From positions 124,001-188,000 of the forward strand of contig CAVOVH010000015.1 of assembly GCA_963699805.1 (NCBI GenBank): a DNA stretch of 64,000 nucleotides. Direction: 5' to 3'. The position numbers and the translations under genes are program-made. Shown one piece after another: positions 46,433-55,714 of the stretch. The notes beneath the pieces are model-generated. The model was not told the origin of the DNA. It did no database searches and was given only the letters and a program-made list of their open reading frames with translations. Numbering within the stretch: the first letter of the stretch is position 1; every line of letters begins with the position of its first letter. The DNA is from JAGTVG01 sp963699805 (lineage in GTDB: Bacteria; Bacteroidota; Bacteroidia; Cytophagales; Cyclobacteriaceae).

Positions 46433-46474
46433 TCCCGTGAGGGATCTCCCGTGAGGGATCTCCCGCGAGGGATC
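46433..46474. repeat. Three tandem 14-bp palindromic repeats
   Basis: TCCCGTGAGGGATC occurs at 46433-46446 and 46447-46460; a third copy with one change (TCCCGCGAGGGATC) is at 46461-46474. Each unit can form TCCC/GGGA. It lies in the 321-base gap between the HTH and DUF1080 genes (46270-46590), which holds no gene. Confidence 0.7.
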
Positions 46475-46590
46475 GGCCGTAAAATCCTTTCGAGACAGGC
46501 TTGATATTTAATCCTGTCGTTATTCAAGAAGTGATAAAAATTTCGAACTCGGACCTGTCCACCCTTTCAAGCAGGCTTTGGACTTCGAGT

Positions 46591-47280
46591 TTATTCCAGC
46601 TCTTTTATCCTGATGTTCCTGAACCAGATGGGCGCACCGGCGTGTTTTCCCTGAAAACCAATGTATCCTTTTGTCTGGAGGGTTGCAAAAGGTTTATTAA
46701 GCCAGGAGGGAATGGGAGAGCCATCGGGATTGGTTGTGCCGGAAGTCCAAAGACTCATGTCCATCTCGGTCACGAGCTGATCATTGAGCGCAACCTGTAT
46801 GTTCTGGTCTCGGCAGGTGATGGTAAACCGGTTCCATTCCCCGGGTTTTTTTACCACCTGCTGTTTGTTGGCGGGAAGATGTCCGAAAATGGCCCCGCAT
46901 TGCCAGTCCTTGGCCGCATTGGCCCATTGGGGAGCATAATCATCGGCAATCTGGATTTCCACAGAATTGGGGATCCAGTTGTCTTTATCACTGCAATACA
47001 CGATCACCCCACTGTTGGTTCCTTCGGCGGTCTTGAATTCAAGATCAAGGATAAAATTATCATAAACTTTTTGTGTCCAGATGGCCTGGTCTTCACTGGC
47101 AGTCATTACACCCTTTTCGATTGTCCAGATGCCAGCTGGGTAGTCGGCATTGGTAAGATCTGCCTTGAAAAGATCATTCCAGCCTTTGGAATGAACATCG
47201 GGATGTTGGCTGTCCGTTTTCTGGGCCATGGCTGCAGTGGAAAAAATGACAAAACAAATTATCAGGTAAATATTTTTCAT
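46591..47280 (-). CDS. DUF1080 (3-keto-disaccharide hydrolase-like) secreted protein
   Basis: A 229-residue exported protein with a Sec signal over residues 1-19 (cleavage AMA/QKT). It is one concanavalin-like beta-sandwich of the DUF1080 family: WTIEKGVMTASEDQAIWTQ, FILDLEFKTAEGTNSGVIVY, VEIQIADDY, GEWNRFTITCRDQNIQVALN and GYIGFQGKHAGAPIWFRNIR at the end. Members hydrolyse 3-keto-glycosides after sugar oxidation, or act as glycan-binding modules. The Gfo/Idh-type oxidoreductase that often partners it is only present in this window as a remnant. A plus-strand frame over the same bases is a shadow. Confidence 0.85.
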   Translation of the reverse strand: MKNIYLIICFVIFSTAAMAQKTDSQHPDVHSKGWNDLFKADLTNADYPAGIWTIEKGVMTASEDQAIWTQKVYDNFILDLEFKTAEGTNSGVIVYCSDKDNWIPNSVEIQIADDYAPQWANAAKDWQCGAIFGHLPANKQQVVKKPGEWNRFTITCRDQNIQVALNDQLVTEMDMSLWTSGTTNPDGSPIPSWLNKPFATLQTKGYIGFQGKHAGAPIWFRNIRIKELE

Positions 47281-47491
47281 GTTTATTTTTTTTGAATAAA
47301 TCTAGTCTAAAAAATGCGAATTATTATCAAGGATCTAAGATGATCTTGTAGAAGTAATATTTAATTGGGGATCTGGAGAATTGGGGTTTTATCATTTTAT
47401 CATATTAGAGATAAACATAATTTATCTTCCTCCCTTTAAGCTTCCATCCTCGAACTCACAAACTCTTCAACTCGTCAACCCTTTAACCCTA

Positions 47492-50400
47492 TTATTGTAA
47501 CACAATTTCCTTTTCCACCACGATCTTAACTGGCCCCAGTAATCCAGATGGCAACAATTCGCTTTCCGAATTCCAGCCTTTAGTCGTGGTAAAGGTACGG
47601 GGATGGTCCACCTCACTTCCCGGGAATCCCTGTGGATATTTTTCATCCCCGACCAGCCGGTTCCACCAGGTATTGGTAACCCGGATCTCCAGTTCGTTTT
47701 CACCCGGTTTAACCGCGTTGGTGATGTCCACACGAAAGGGTTTTTTCCATAGTATACCCAGATTTTTCCCGTTCACGATCACCTCGGCCATCATCCTTAC
47801 ATCACCCAGGTCCAGAAAAAGATGCAGATCAGGCTGGATACATTCGTCAGGAAGATTGACCGTATTCAGATATCCTGCCGTGCCTGAAAAATGCCGGATC
47901 CCCGGATGTGTAAATTCTGTCCATGAAATTAGCTGATCGAATACTGTATCCACCGGGACATCCCAGTTTTCAGGAAAATGCATCTTCCAGGGACCATCGA
48001 TATCCAATGGTTTGGGGAAGCCGGATAGACTGACTGATTTTTTCCCACCATCCGGGAAGCAAAAGATGTATTCACCGGATGTTCCCGTCCTGAATTGGAT
48101 GTTTCCTTCCTTCGTATAGGATACAATCGGAAATTTATGCCTTTCCGGGTCTAATGGGAAGGGGAGGCCCTCTTTTTGGATGGATTGAATGTGAGTTTGT
48201 GAGGTAAGTTCACGGAAGACAATAAATAAGGACCCGTAAGGATCCAGGCTGACTGGAATCCGGGTTCTACTTCCTGATGATTCAAAAAGGGCTACTTTTT
48301 CTGTTTCGCCTGTATCCGGATGCCAGTATTCCGGTAATTTATTTCCTGTGCGGAATGAAATTTCGACTGTTTTGGAGATCTCTTCAGGATTGGACAGAAA
48401 ATAAATATCCATTTCACCGCTTCTCCGGTGGGTCCACCGGAGGGTGGTATCCGGACATAGGATGTCGGGTTCCATAGCTAGTTTTTCAAACACGACGTCC
48501 AGTGGTTCACCGTATAATATTCTTCCGGTACCCACTTTTTGATCAAGGATTAAAGTTCCATCAGGATCACCCCAAAGATCCTTTGAGATCAATTTGATCT
48601 CTTCATCGGAATCAGGATAATTTTCCATGCTGGGAGAACGGGAGGGAGGAGATCCATAAACCTTTGCTCCATCCCGTATAAGATCACGAATTTTCTTCAA
48701 TACCTCCGGACGCATGGTTTCTTGAGGTGGCAGGACCAGCAACTGATAGGATTTCCCGTCTGGGAGGACCAGCTGTCCATCTTGAACTGAGAGCCTGTTC
48801 AGGATTACATCGGCATTGATAAAATCATAATCATATCCATACGGGAGTCCCGGTTTAAGAATACCGGTCATTTTGGGAGCATCCTCTCCGATAAAATAGC
48901 AGACATCGGAAACGGGAATACCCTGTTGAAGCAGGTAAAAACATCGTTTCAGGTATTCAATCCAGACCTTGCTCTGTTCAAACCAGGTATTATGACGCTG
49001 ATAGCTCATGCCAAACCAGGCGGTTACACCCGGGATACGGTCTTCCCAGGGTTGGTGTATGGATACGTGCTGCACGAAATGATTGATGCCTTCGCACAAC
49101 ATCTGATCCCCGCGTGATTTCATGATCGCAGGATATTGAAGGAAGTTAAAACCGGCGGTGAATGCTTCGGCAAACACCTGTTTTTTTCCGTAAGTATGTG
49201 CCGCAGAGCTTGCCATTCTGCATTCGAGGGGGCCTAGGTCCCAGATAGAATTTTCGAACCAGAATTCACCGGAAACCAGGTCTGCCTGGCCACCATATTG
49301 CAGAAATTCTCCGGGGAATCCCCAATGCCCGTAATTTTCCAGCCAGAGATCCAATCCATTTTCATTTGAAAGCTCACGTAATCTCCTGACGTATACTTGG
49401 GAGATCAGGTCTGCGGTGAGGCGCCGTACATCCCATAAAAACCGGTTGGAAAGATCGGCACTCCCCACGATCCGTCCACTGAAAACGGGCATCCAGGGAA
49501 TAGGATCATACCCATAATGTGCCTCAAAAATATCCCTGAATTCATTCGTCCAGTTCTGTGGACCGACTTCATAACTGTCGATGACCACCGTTTTAAATGA
49601 TTTTCGTTCTTCAGGAGGTACTCTTTTCAGAAATTTTCCGATGAAAGCCTCAAAGTGTGTTTCAATCGCTTCCTCGGTAAATTTATCACATTCATAGCCG
49701 GTGGCTTCCGGGGGAACTGGTACATTGGTGGCGCCGGTGGGGATCATTCCTGAGTGCATAAGGATCCAGTTGCCTTCGGGCACTTCCCAGGTAAGGTTGC
49801 CTTTGGAATCGATCTTCCCGGTCAGGTCGAGGATCTGGTCTGGTTCAATGAGATCTTCTTTCGCCGGTTCAGCCTGGGCTGGCCAGAGATAGGCATTCCA
49901 GGGGGGTAAGGGATCAGAATACATTTTGCCAAGCTGTTTTTCAATCGCCTGATCTACACGGGCTGCCGTACCGAATGTAATTTCTTTCAAACCGGCTCCC
50001 GGTGTTCCAATCAGGTTGGAAATAATAATTCTGACTTCATCAGACCGGGTGATGGGTAACGAAAAGGTTTCAGGATCATACCGCATGGGACCGATCTCAA
50101 AATTGATATTCCGTCGATCGAGGATGAACTGGCGAATAGTGAGGAAGTCCCCGTTCGGATCCCTGGCCTTTAAGGTAATCTCAGTATAAAAGGAAACCGG
50201 TAAAAAATCGAAAGTTATGGATTGCAGATTAACCGGATCTTTAAATCGGATGTTGAATGAGAGGGGCTCATTGGTTGAAAAAAAGCGATCCGGAAATGAA
50301 AAATGGGAGCTTTCCTTTCTGTCGAACAAATGATTGATGCCAGGGAAATCCGGATCGGATTTTATTCTTTCTATACCCGGGACATTCTGCCCAACATAGG

Positions 50401-50911
50401 CTTTCTGAATAGGGAAGGCTTGCAAGGCAATGCGTTCGAATAGTGAATCTGGCAGGGAAAAATTTCCCTGGAACAGCGTGGGGCCCTTCAGTTGAAGTTC
50501 CCGGCTAACCACATACCGCATGGCCTGGTCTTTCCGGATCCAGGGTCCACCGGACTGGCTCCATCCGGGACCGTTAAAAAAGCCGATGTCCACCCCAAGA
50601 CGCTGACCTTCCCTGACAGCGTGTTCCACTATTTTCCACCAGGCTTCACTCAATATCCTGACATCACCCCGCTGCCCCCCAGGTGATACATGACCGATCA
50701 GGGCTTTTCCGATCCCGACCCGGGCCATTGCTTCGAGATCCTTTGTAATGCCTTCCCTTGAGATGTTCTCATCGATCCAGTACCAGTAAACCCAGGGCTT
50801 GTAAGCAGGAGGAGTATCCTGGAATTCTTCGAGCAGATGATCTTTTTCAGGTGGATGACAAGAAAAAATGAGTGAGGTGAAAATGAAAAATATATAGATC
50901 CTTGGGAACAT
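47492..50911 (-). CDS. GH106-like alpha-L-rhamnosidase lipoprotein
   Basis: An 1139-residue lipoprotein (leader ending IFSC, lipobox). The N-terminal barrel has the pattern of GH106-type hydrolases: YKPWVYWYWIDENISREGI, then TKDLEAMARVGIGKALIGHV and IGFFNGPGWSQSGGPWI. The middle holds IDSYEVGPQNW with a likely catalytic carboxylate. The last 150 residues are a galactose-binding-like jelly roll (VNGKNLGILWKKPF and NELEIRVTNTWWNRLVGDE). The family releases terminal rhamnose from pectic or algal glycans, though many homologues are uncharacterised. It lies 211 bases behind the DUF1080 gene start, same strand. Confidence 0.78.
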   Translation of the reverse strand: MFPRIYIFFIFTSLIFSCHPPEKDHLLEEFQDTPPAYKPWVYWYWIDENISREGITKDLEAMARVGIGKALIGHVSPGGQRGDVRILSEAWWKIVEHAVREGQRLGVDIGFFNGPGWSQSGGPWIRKDQAMRYVVSRELQLKGPTLFQGNFSLPDSLFERIALQAFPIQKAYVGQNVPGIERIKSDPDFPGINHLFDRKESSHFSFPDRFFSTNEPLSFNIRFKDPVNLQSITFDFLPVSFYTEITLKARDPNGDFLTIRQFILDRRNINFEIGPMRYDPETFSLPITRSDEVRIIISNLIGTPGAGLKEITFGTAARVDQAIEKQLGKMYSDPLPPWNAYLWPAQAEPAKEDLIEPDQILDLTGKIDSKGNLTWEVPEGNWILMHSGMIPTGATNVPVPPEATGYECDKFTEEAIETHFEAFIGKFLKRVPPEERKSFKTVVIDSYEVGPQNWTNEFRDIFEAHYGYDPIPWMPVFSGRIVGSADLSNRFLWDVRRLTADLISQVYVRRLRELSNENGLDLWLENYGHWGFPGEFLQYGGQADLVSGEFWFENSIWDLGPLECRMASSAAHTYGKKQVFAEAFTAGFNFLQYPAIMKSRGDQMLCEGINHFVQHVSIHQPWEDRIPGVTAWFGMSYQRHNTWFEQSKVWIEYLKRCFYLLQQGIPVSDVCYFIGEDAPKMTGILKPGLPYGYDYDFINADVILNRLSVQDGQLVLPDGKSYQLLVLPPQETMRPEVLKKIRDLIRDGAKVYGSPPSRSPSMENYPDSDEEIKLISKDLWGDPDGTLILDQKVGTGRILYGEPLDVVFEKLAMEPDILCPDTTLRWTHRRSGEMDIYFLSNPEEISKTVEISFRTGNKLPEYWHPDTGETEKVALFESSGSRTRIPVSLDPYGSLFIVFRELTSQTHIQSIQKEGLPFPLDPERHKFPIVSYTKEGNIQFRTGTSGEYIFCFPDGGKKSVSLSGFPKPLDIDGPWKMHFPENWDVPVDTVFDQLISWTEFTHPGIRHFSGTAGYLNTVNLPDECIQPDLHLFLDLGDVRMMAEVIVNGKNLGILWKKPFRVDITNAVKPGENELEIRVTNTWWNRLVGDEKYPQGFPGSEVDHPRTFTTTKGWNSESELLPSGLLGPVKIVVEKEIVLQ

Positions 50912-50956
50912 GATTAAAAAAAGTGTTCAGGACTATAAATATAATCATTCTCCTCC

Positions 50957-51070
50957 GTCATTCCAGTGCAGGCAGGAATCTCCAGGATATTCTTTCAGAT
51001 ACCTGATAGTTCTGCACTATTCAGATCGCAGTGCTTCGATCCCAACGGCGAAGTCAGGGATTTCGGTTTT
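50957..51070 (-). repeat. Dispersed intergenic repeat copy C
   Basis: The minus strand reads AGAACTATCAGGTATCTG, GAAT, CTGG, ATTCCTG and then GGAATGACGG, matching copy B at 43957-44095 at about 33 of 41 core positions by eye. It fills most of the gap between the permease stop and the GH106-like start and begins 6 bases after the permease stop codon. Confidence 0.5.
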
Positions 51071-51076
51071 GAGCAA

Positions 51077-53464
51077 CTATTCGTATCTCAATGCCTCCAC
51101 TGGATTGGCCCTGGCCGTTTTTAGCGATTGCCAGGTAACTGTGATCAATGCAATGAGGATAGCCAATATAGCAGCTATTACAAACATGTCCGGACCTAGC
51201 TTGATATGATAAGCGAAGTCCTGTAGCCATTTATCCATCAGGTACCAAGCGATGGGACAGGCAATAACTGCGGCCAGCAGCACCCATTTTATAAAATTCC
51301 AGGAAAGCATAATATAGATCATTTTAACAGAAGCTCCCAGGGTTTTGCGGATACCGATTTCCTTGGTCCGGCGGGAAACCATGAAGGAGGACAACGCAAA
51401 GAGACCCAGACAGGCAACAATCACAGCCAGCCCTGTGAAATAACCAATGATGGTGGCGAGTTGCTCATCACTTTTATACTGGCGGTCGAAAGTTTCATCG
51501 AGGAATTGATAGTTAAAAGGCACTGGTCCCCAAACATTTTTCCATTCATTTTCTATATTTTTCAGTGTTTCCGGAATGTTGTGGGAAGAGATCTTTATGG
51601 AGGCGGCACTCATTGGGGCGGTCCACATAAAACGCAACGGTTCGATTTTATCATGTAGTGACCGGAAATGAAAATCCTTTACAATTCCGATAATTTCCCC
51701 TTGTCTACCACTATCTAATTCGATCAATTTCCCGATTGGAGACTTGATATCATATTCACGCACTGCCGATTCATTGAAAAGAATACCTGGACGATCTCCT
51801 CCGGCTTTTTCACCTGGTCTGTCCAGAGAGAAAGCGTGCCCATCAGACATCTTAATCCTCATGACATCCAGAAAGTCCTGGTCAATCAAGAAAAAGCCCA
51901 TGACTCGCTTAATTCCATCTATTTCCCATGAAGCGGTAGGTACATCTCCACCTGGCATGCCGGCAGAAAATGCTACTTTTAAAATATCGGAATGCTGAAG
52001 CAGCCTTTCCCTGAATGTCTCTCTCAATGTGTACTCTTCTGGTACGTCTGCGGGAGTTGAGAAGGTTATGATCTGTTCTTTATCAAAACCCAGGTCAGCG
52101 GATCGGATGAAATGCAACTGGCGAATATTGGCAATAATACCAATGATCATAACAATGGATAAGGCAAACTGAAAGGTCATTAAGAACCGCCTGAAAAGTG
52201 ACCCGCCGGAGCCTTTATTTCCATCTCTTTTGATCAGCTTCACAGGCTTCATAGAAGTCAGATAAAAAGCCGGGTAAATACCTGCAATGATTCCAATGAA
52301 TATACCCAGTGACAAAATCCCCGCCCAGGCTAAGGGTTGGTTCAATTCATTGATCTGAATATCTACCATCGCCAACTGGTTGAATTTGGATATAAAAATC
52401 TGAATAAAGGTCATGGCCACGATCAGGGAAATGAGCGAAATGATCACGGATTCAATGATAAGCTGGTATCTGAGCAACTTTGCAGATGAACCGACCACTC
52501 TTTTGACAGCAATTTCTTTAGACCGGGTGGTCGATCTGGCGGTTGTAATATTAATATAGTTGATACATGCAAGGACGAGCATAAACAAGCCGATAGCGAA
52601 AAAAAGCCAGATCAATGTTAGGTTGCCATGCAGGCCATACTGCAGGTTGTGAACATTCCCCTTGAAGTAGACATCCGTTAATGGCGTAAAGTGAAATCGT
52701 TTGAATTCGAGGTCAAACAGACTGCCGTCATTGATCTCACGCAATACATCATTGATCTTATTCTCCACGAGAGGCTTATCTATTTTATCCGTCATCAGCA
52801 GATAGGTAGCGCTCCAGAGCCATGAATTGTGCCCGGTATTATTAAGATCTCTATCCGGAAAGACCTTTGGAATAGATTCCATAGAAAGTAAAGCATCGAT
52901 CTCAATATGCGAGTTTTTAACGTCCTCGATAATTCCGGTGACCATGAATTGATTATTATTAAATTTAATGGTCATCAGGATTGGATTGGCGTTTCCGAAA
53001 AGTTTTTTTGCAGTGCTTTCCGTCAAAACAATCGAAAATGGATCTTTGAGGGCAGTACGTTGATCTCCTTTTACCATAGCCAGGGTGAATACATCAAATG
53101 TTGTACTGTCGGCATAGCAAAAATTTACTTCAGCCTCTTTCTGATTTTCCGGATCATTTTCAGGCATGTAATAAATATAATTTTTCCACATTCCAGCTAA
53201 CCTGGCCATGTTTTTAACCTCCGGTAACTTATCCTTCACATAGGTTCCAATGACAGGGGGGAGTTTGCCATAATCATCCCCTTCAAGCCGGTAAATCCTA
53301 TGGTAGTTTTCATTGAATTGATCATACTGCATTTCATGGTGGACATACAGCATGATCAGGATAAATGAAGTGATCCCGATGGTTAAACTGATGATGTTAA
53401 CAAAAGAAGTGACTTTGTTTCGCCACAGGATTCTCATGGTGATCAGGAGGAAACTACGTATCAT
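51077..53464 (-). CDS. FtsX/MacB-type ABC transporter permease
   Basis: A 795-residue inner-membrane protein with two repeats of periplasmic MacB-like domain plus FtsX helices. The start is a conserved MIRSFLLITMRILWRNK followed by the first helix. The helical blocks are LINITTARSTTRSKEIAVKR-like (coupling helix RSKEIAVKRVVGSS) and SSFMVSRRTKEIGIRKTLGA, and it ends in ANPVEALRYE. The ATG at 53464 is preferred; an in-frame ATG at 53488 adds eight residues. Such permeases pair with LolD/MacB-type ATPases for mechanotransmission or peptide and drug export. No ATPase gene is nearby, so it is an orphan here. Confidence 0.85.
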   Translation of the reverse strand: MIRSFLLITMRILWRNKVTSFVNIISLTIGITSFILIMLYVHHEMQYDQFNENYHRIYRLEGDDYGKLPPVIGTYVKDKLPEVKNMARLAGMWKNYIYYMPENDPENQKEAEVNFCYADSTTFDVFTLAMVKGDQRTALKDPFSIVLTESTAKKLFGNANPILMTIKFNNNQFMVTGIIEDVKNSHIEIDALLSMESIPKVFPDRDLNNTGHNSWLWSATYLLMTDKIDKPLVENKINDVLREINDGSLFDLEFKRFHFTPLTDVYFKGNVHNLQYGLHGNLTLIWLFFAIGLFMLVLACINYINITTARSTTRSKEIAVKRVVGSSAKLLRYQLIIESVIISLISLIVAMTFIQIFISKFNQLAMVDIQINELNQPLAWAGILSLGIFIGIIAGIYPAFYLTSMKPVKLIKRDGNKGSGGSLFRRFLMTFQFALSIVMIIGIIANIRQLHFIRSADLGFDKEQIITFSTPADVPEEYTLRETFRERLLQHSDILKVAFSAGMPGGDVPTASWEIDGIKRVMGFFLIDQDFLDVMRIKMSDGHAFSLDRPGEKAGGDRPGILFNESAVREYDIKSPIGKLIELDSGRQGEIIGIVKDFHFRSLHDKIEPLRFMWTAPMSAASIKISSHNIPETLKNIENEWKNVWGPVPFNYQFLDETFDRQYKSDEQLATIIGYFTGLAVIVACLGLFALSSFMVSRRTKEIGIRKTLGASVKMIYIMLSWNFIKWVLLAAVIACPIAWYLMDKWLQDFAYHIKLGPDMFVIAAILAILIALITVTWQSLKTARANPVEALRYE

Positions 53465-53661
53465 GGTTTTAAGGTTTTGGTTGGTCAATGTAGGTCAATA
53501 CATGTGCCAAAACTTGCAAGTTATTGAATATCAGTAAAATAACAAATACAGGGGTTATTTATATTAAAAAATCGTTTCAGAATGAAACGATTGTATGTAT
53601 CAATATGAAACAATGTTGATATGATAATCAGCGTTCTGCTTTTTCCCTTCCCGCTTTGCAG
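53465..53661. other. Gap between permease start and heptamer array
   Basis: No gene; contains the permease promoter on the minus strand. ATCGTTTCAGAATGAAACGAT at 53570-53590 includes a near-perfect inverted repeat (ATCGTTTCA/TGAAACGAT, 9-bp arms, 3-base loop), a likely operator or stem-loop. Confidence 0.4.
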
Positions 53662-53963
53662 CTTCCAGCTTCCAGCTTCCAGCTTCCAGCTTCCAGCTTC
53701 CAGCTTCGACCTTTGAGCTTCCAGCTTCGACCTTCCAGCTTCGACCTTCCAGCTTCGAGCTTCCAGCTTCGACCTTCCAGCTTCGAGCTTCCAGCTTCGA
53801 CCTTCCAGCTTCGAGCTTCCAGCTTTGACCTTCGAGCTTCGACCTTCCAGCTTCGACCTTCGACCTTCGAGCTTCCGACCTTCCAGCTTCCAGCTTCGAC
53901 CTTCCAGCTTCCAGCTTCCAGCTTCGACCTTCCAGCTTCCAGCTTTGACCTTCCAGCTTCGAG
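53662..53963. repeat. Heptanucleotide repeat array, 43 units
   Basis: 302 bases made of 42 seven-base units and one eight-base unit. Variants: CTTCCAG (most common), CTTCGAC, CTTCGAG, CTTTGAC, CTTTGAG and the odd CTTCCGAC. Units alternate in a higher-order CTTCCAG/CTTCGAC/CTTCCAG/CTTCGAG pattern in the first half. The array touches the stop of the GH29 gene: the last imperfect unit CTTCTAT contains the stop codon. Open frames on both strands through it (53600-54058, 53656-54186) are products of the stop-free repeat, not genes. Confidence 0.95.
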
Positions 53964-53966
53964 CTT

Positions 53967-55421
53967 CTATTCCTCAATCCCCGAGATCTCAAACACCCAG
54001 GCATATTTCCCGGGAGGGTTGTTCCGGATCTTGGCTGGGATCTCTGCCACGAAACCACGTCCTGATTTTTCCCATTTTAATCGAGTACCTGTACCCAATA
54101 ACCTGATACTTGCCCCCTTTTCAGGTGATACCGTGTTCATGGTCAGAAAAGGAGGGAGAGAAGATTCATTTTCCCCCGCCAGATAGATCGCATACACGGT
54201 TCCATCTTTTTTTCCGGTCAGGCAGATATTTGCTTCCTTATAGGGTGCGATCGCCCGGGTTTCATAAATGGCCGGATCATTCACCTTCATCCATTCACCA
54301 ATACCTGCCAATAACGCATAGGCCTCGTCATGCCATTGTCCCTGGGGGCCAGGGGCGATGTTCAGTAAAAGGTTGCCTCCTTTGGCGACGATATCCACCA
54401 GGAGATGAATGGCTTCCCGTACACTCATATATTGGGCATCAGGAACCCAGGACCAGCCACCGCCTGATATGATACACGATTCCCATGGATAGGGGAGCGC
54501 TTCCTCCGGCACCCGGTTCTCCGGGGTCAGGTAATTCTGGTTTTTTCCATAGACCGCCCGGTCCACCACGATGGTCCCGGGTTGCTTTTCGCGTACCTTT
54601 TCTACCAGTGCATCCATATCAATATCCTGATTCTCGATGCGGGTGAATCTATAATTTGGACTGTTCAACATCCGGATCTTCTGCTCCTCGGTTACCGGCT
54701 GGACCTGTCCCCCGTCAAGCCATATAATATCCACAGGGCCATATTCGGTTACCAACTCCATAATCTGTCCATGGGTGAATTCCTTGAATTTTTCCCATCG
54801 TTCCGGGTATTTTTTTATGCTGTAATTCACGTTCCGGTCGGGCGTAGTAAAATTGGGCCACCAGTAATAGGGGGAATGCCAGTCTGGTTTTGAAAAATAG
54901 GGACCCACCCACATACCCACAGCCCGGAATGCATCAAAGGTCTCCCGGGTTACATCCGCCCTGGGATCCGTGTGAAAAGGGCAGCCCGGATCGGTGATCT
55001 TGTAATCGGTCCACCGCGAATCGTACATAGTAAATCCATCATGGTGTTTGGTCGTGAAGATCATATACCGCATTCCGGCATCTTTGGCGGCCTTGGCCCA
55101 CTTTTCAGGATTAAAATCGACCGGATTGAAGGTGGTTTTCAGGTTTTCATAGGCTTTTTTATAAGCATTATAATCATCCATACTTCTCCGGCACCAGGGT
55201 TCATCCTCAGCACAGATGGACCAGGATTCCACAATTCCCCATTGACTGTAGGGTCCCCAGTGCATCAGCAAACCGAATTTAAGATCCTGCCATTCTTCCA
55301 GCTTTTGGTGCACCAGAGGATCTGGATCGGGAACATAACGATCTTCTCCATGCTGTGAGAAAACATAAGCGGGGACGCCTGTAAAAAATAAAATGAAGCC
55401 TAGAAAAATTGATTTTTGCAT
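53967..55421 (-). CDS. GH29 family alpha-L-fucosidase
   Basis: A 484-residue exported enzyme. The ATG at 55421 begins the signal peptide (cleavage near VFS/QHG); one at 55475 adds 18 residues. Family landmarks are LKFGLLMHWGPYSQWG at the first strands, MRYMIFTTKHHDGFTMYDS, VDIIWLDGGQV with the catalytic nucleophile aspartate, and NLLLNIAPGPQGQWH. It removes alpha-linked L-fucose from glycans by retention. The acid/base residue, which varies in this family, cannot be placed. Its 3' end is fused to the heptamer array, whose last unit supplies the stop codon. Confidence 0.88.
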   Translation of the reverse strand: MQKSIFLGFILFFTGVPAYVFSQHGEDRYVPDPDPLVHQKLEEWQDLKFGLLMHWGPYSQWGIVESWSICAEDEPWCRRSMDDYNAYKKAYENLKTTFNPVDFNPEKWAKAAKDAGMRYMIFTTKHHDGFTMYDSRWTDYKITDPGCPFHTDPRADVTRETFDAFRAVGMWVGPYFSKPDWHSPYYWWPNFTTPDRNVNYSIKKYPERWEKFKEFTHGQIMELVTEYGPVDIIWLDGGQVQPVTEEQKIRMLNSPNYRFTRIENQDIDMDALVEKVREKQPGTIVVDRAVYGKNQNYLTPENRVPEEALPYPWESCIISGGGWSWVPDAQYMSVREAIHLLVDIVAKGGNLLLNIAPGPQGQWHDEAYALLAGIGEWMKVNDPAIYETRAIAPYKEANICLTGKKDGTVYAIYLAGENESSLPPFLTMNTVSPEKGASIRLLGTGTRLKWEKSGRGFVAEIPAKIRNNPPGKYAWVFEISGIEE

Positions 55422-55714
55422 GAGACTTATCTTTTTAATAAATGATGGGTTCAATTTAAGTGAATAGCAGGTCATTTAAAAATATTATCATGCCGTAACC
55501 TATAGTTTTCACCTGTTACTTAGTTCCTTATCCGCGATAGTTAGGTGTATACTTTATCCCCGGATAGCGCACTATCAAATTTTTAAAGCTTCAAGATAAA
55601 GCATCCGATCCCTAGGAGGAATTTTCAATTTTTGCTTATCTTGTGTTTTTTGAAAGCAAAGGGCGTTAGCCATTTAAGAAAAAGGCATTTTTTTAATTAA
55701 TCGGATCTGAAAAA

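Noticed and set aside
46501..47295. 264-codon plus-strand frame opposite the DUF1080 gene
   Set aside because: It mirrors the well-supported minus-strand DUF1080 protein and has no family features of its own.
53662..53963. CRISPR array
   Set aside because: Units are seven bases with no spacers, and no cas genes are present.
53600..54186. Long open frames of 152 and 176 codons on opposite strands through the heptamer array
   Set aside because: They are low-complexity translations (KLEGRSW and SFQLPAS type) of a stop-free DNA repeat and overlap the GH29 C-terminus; no start context or family.
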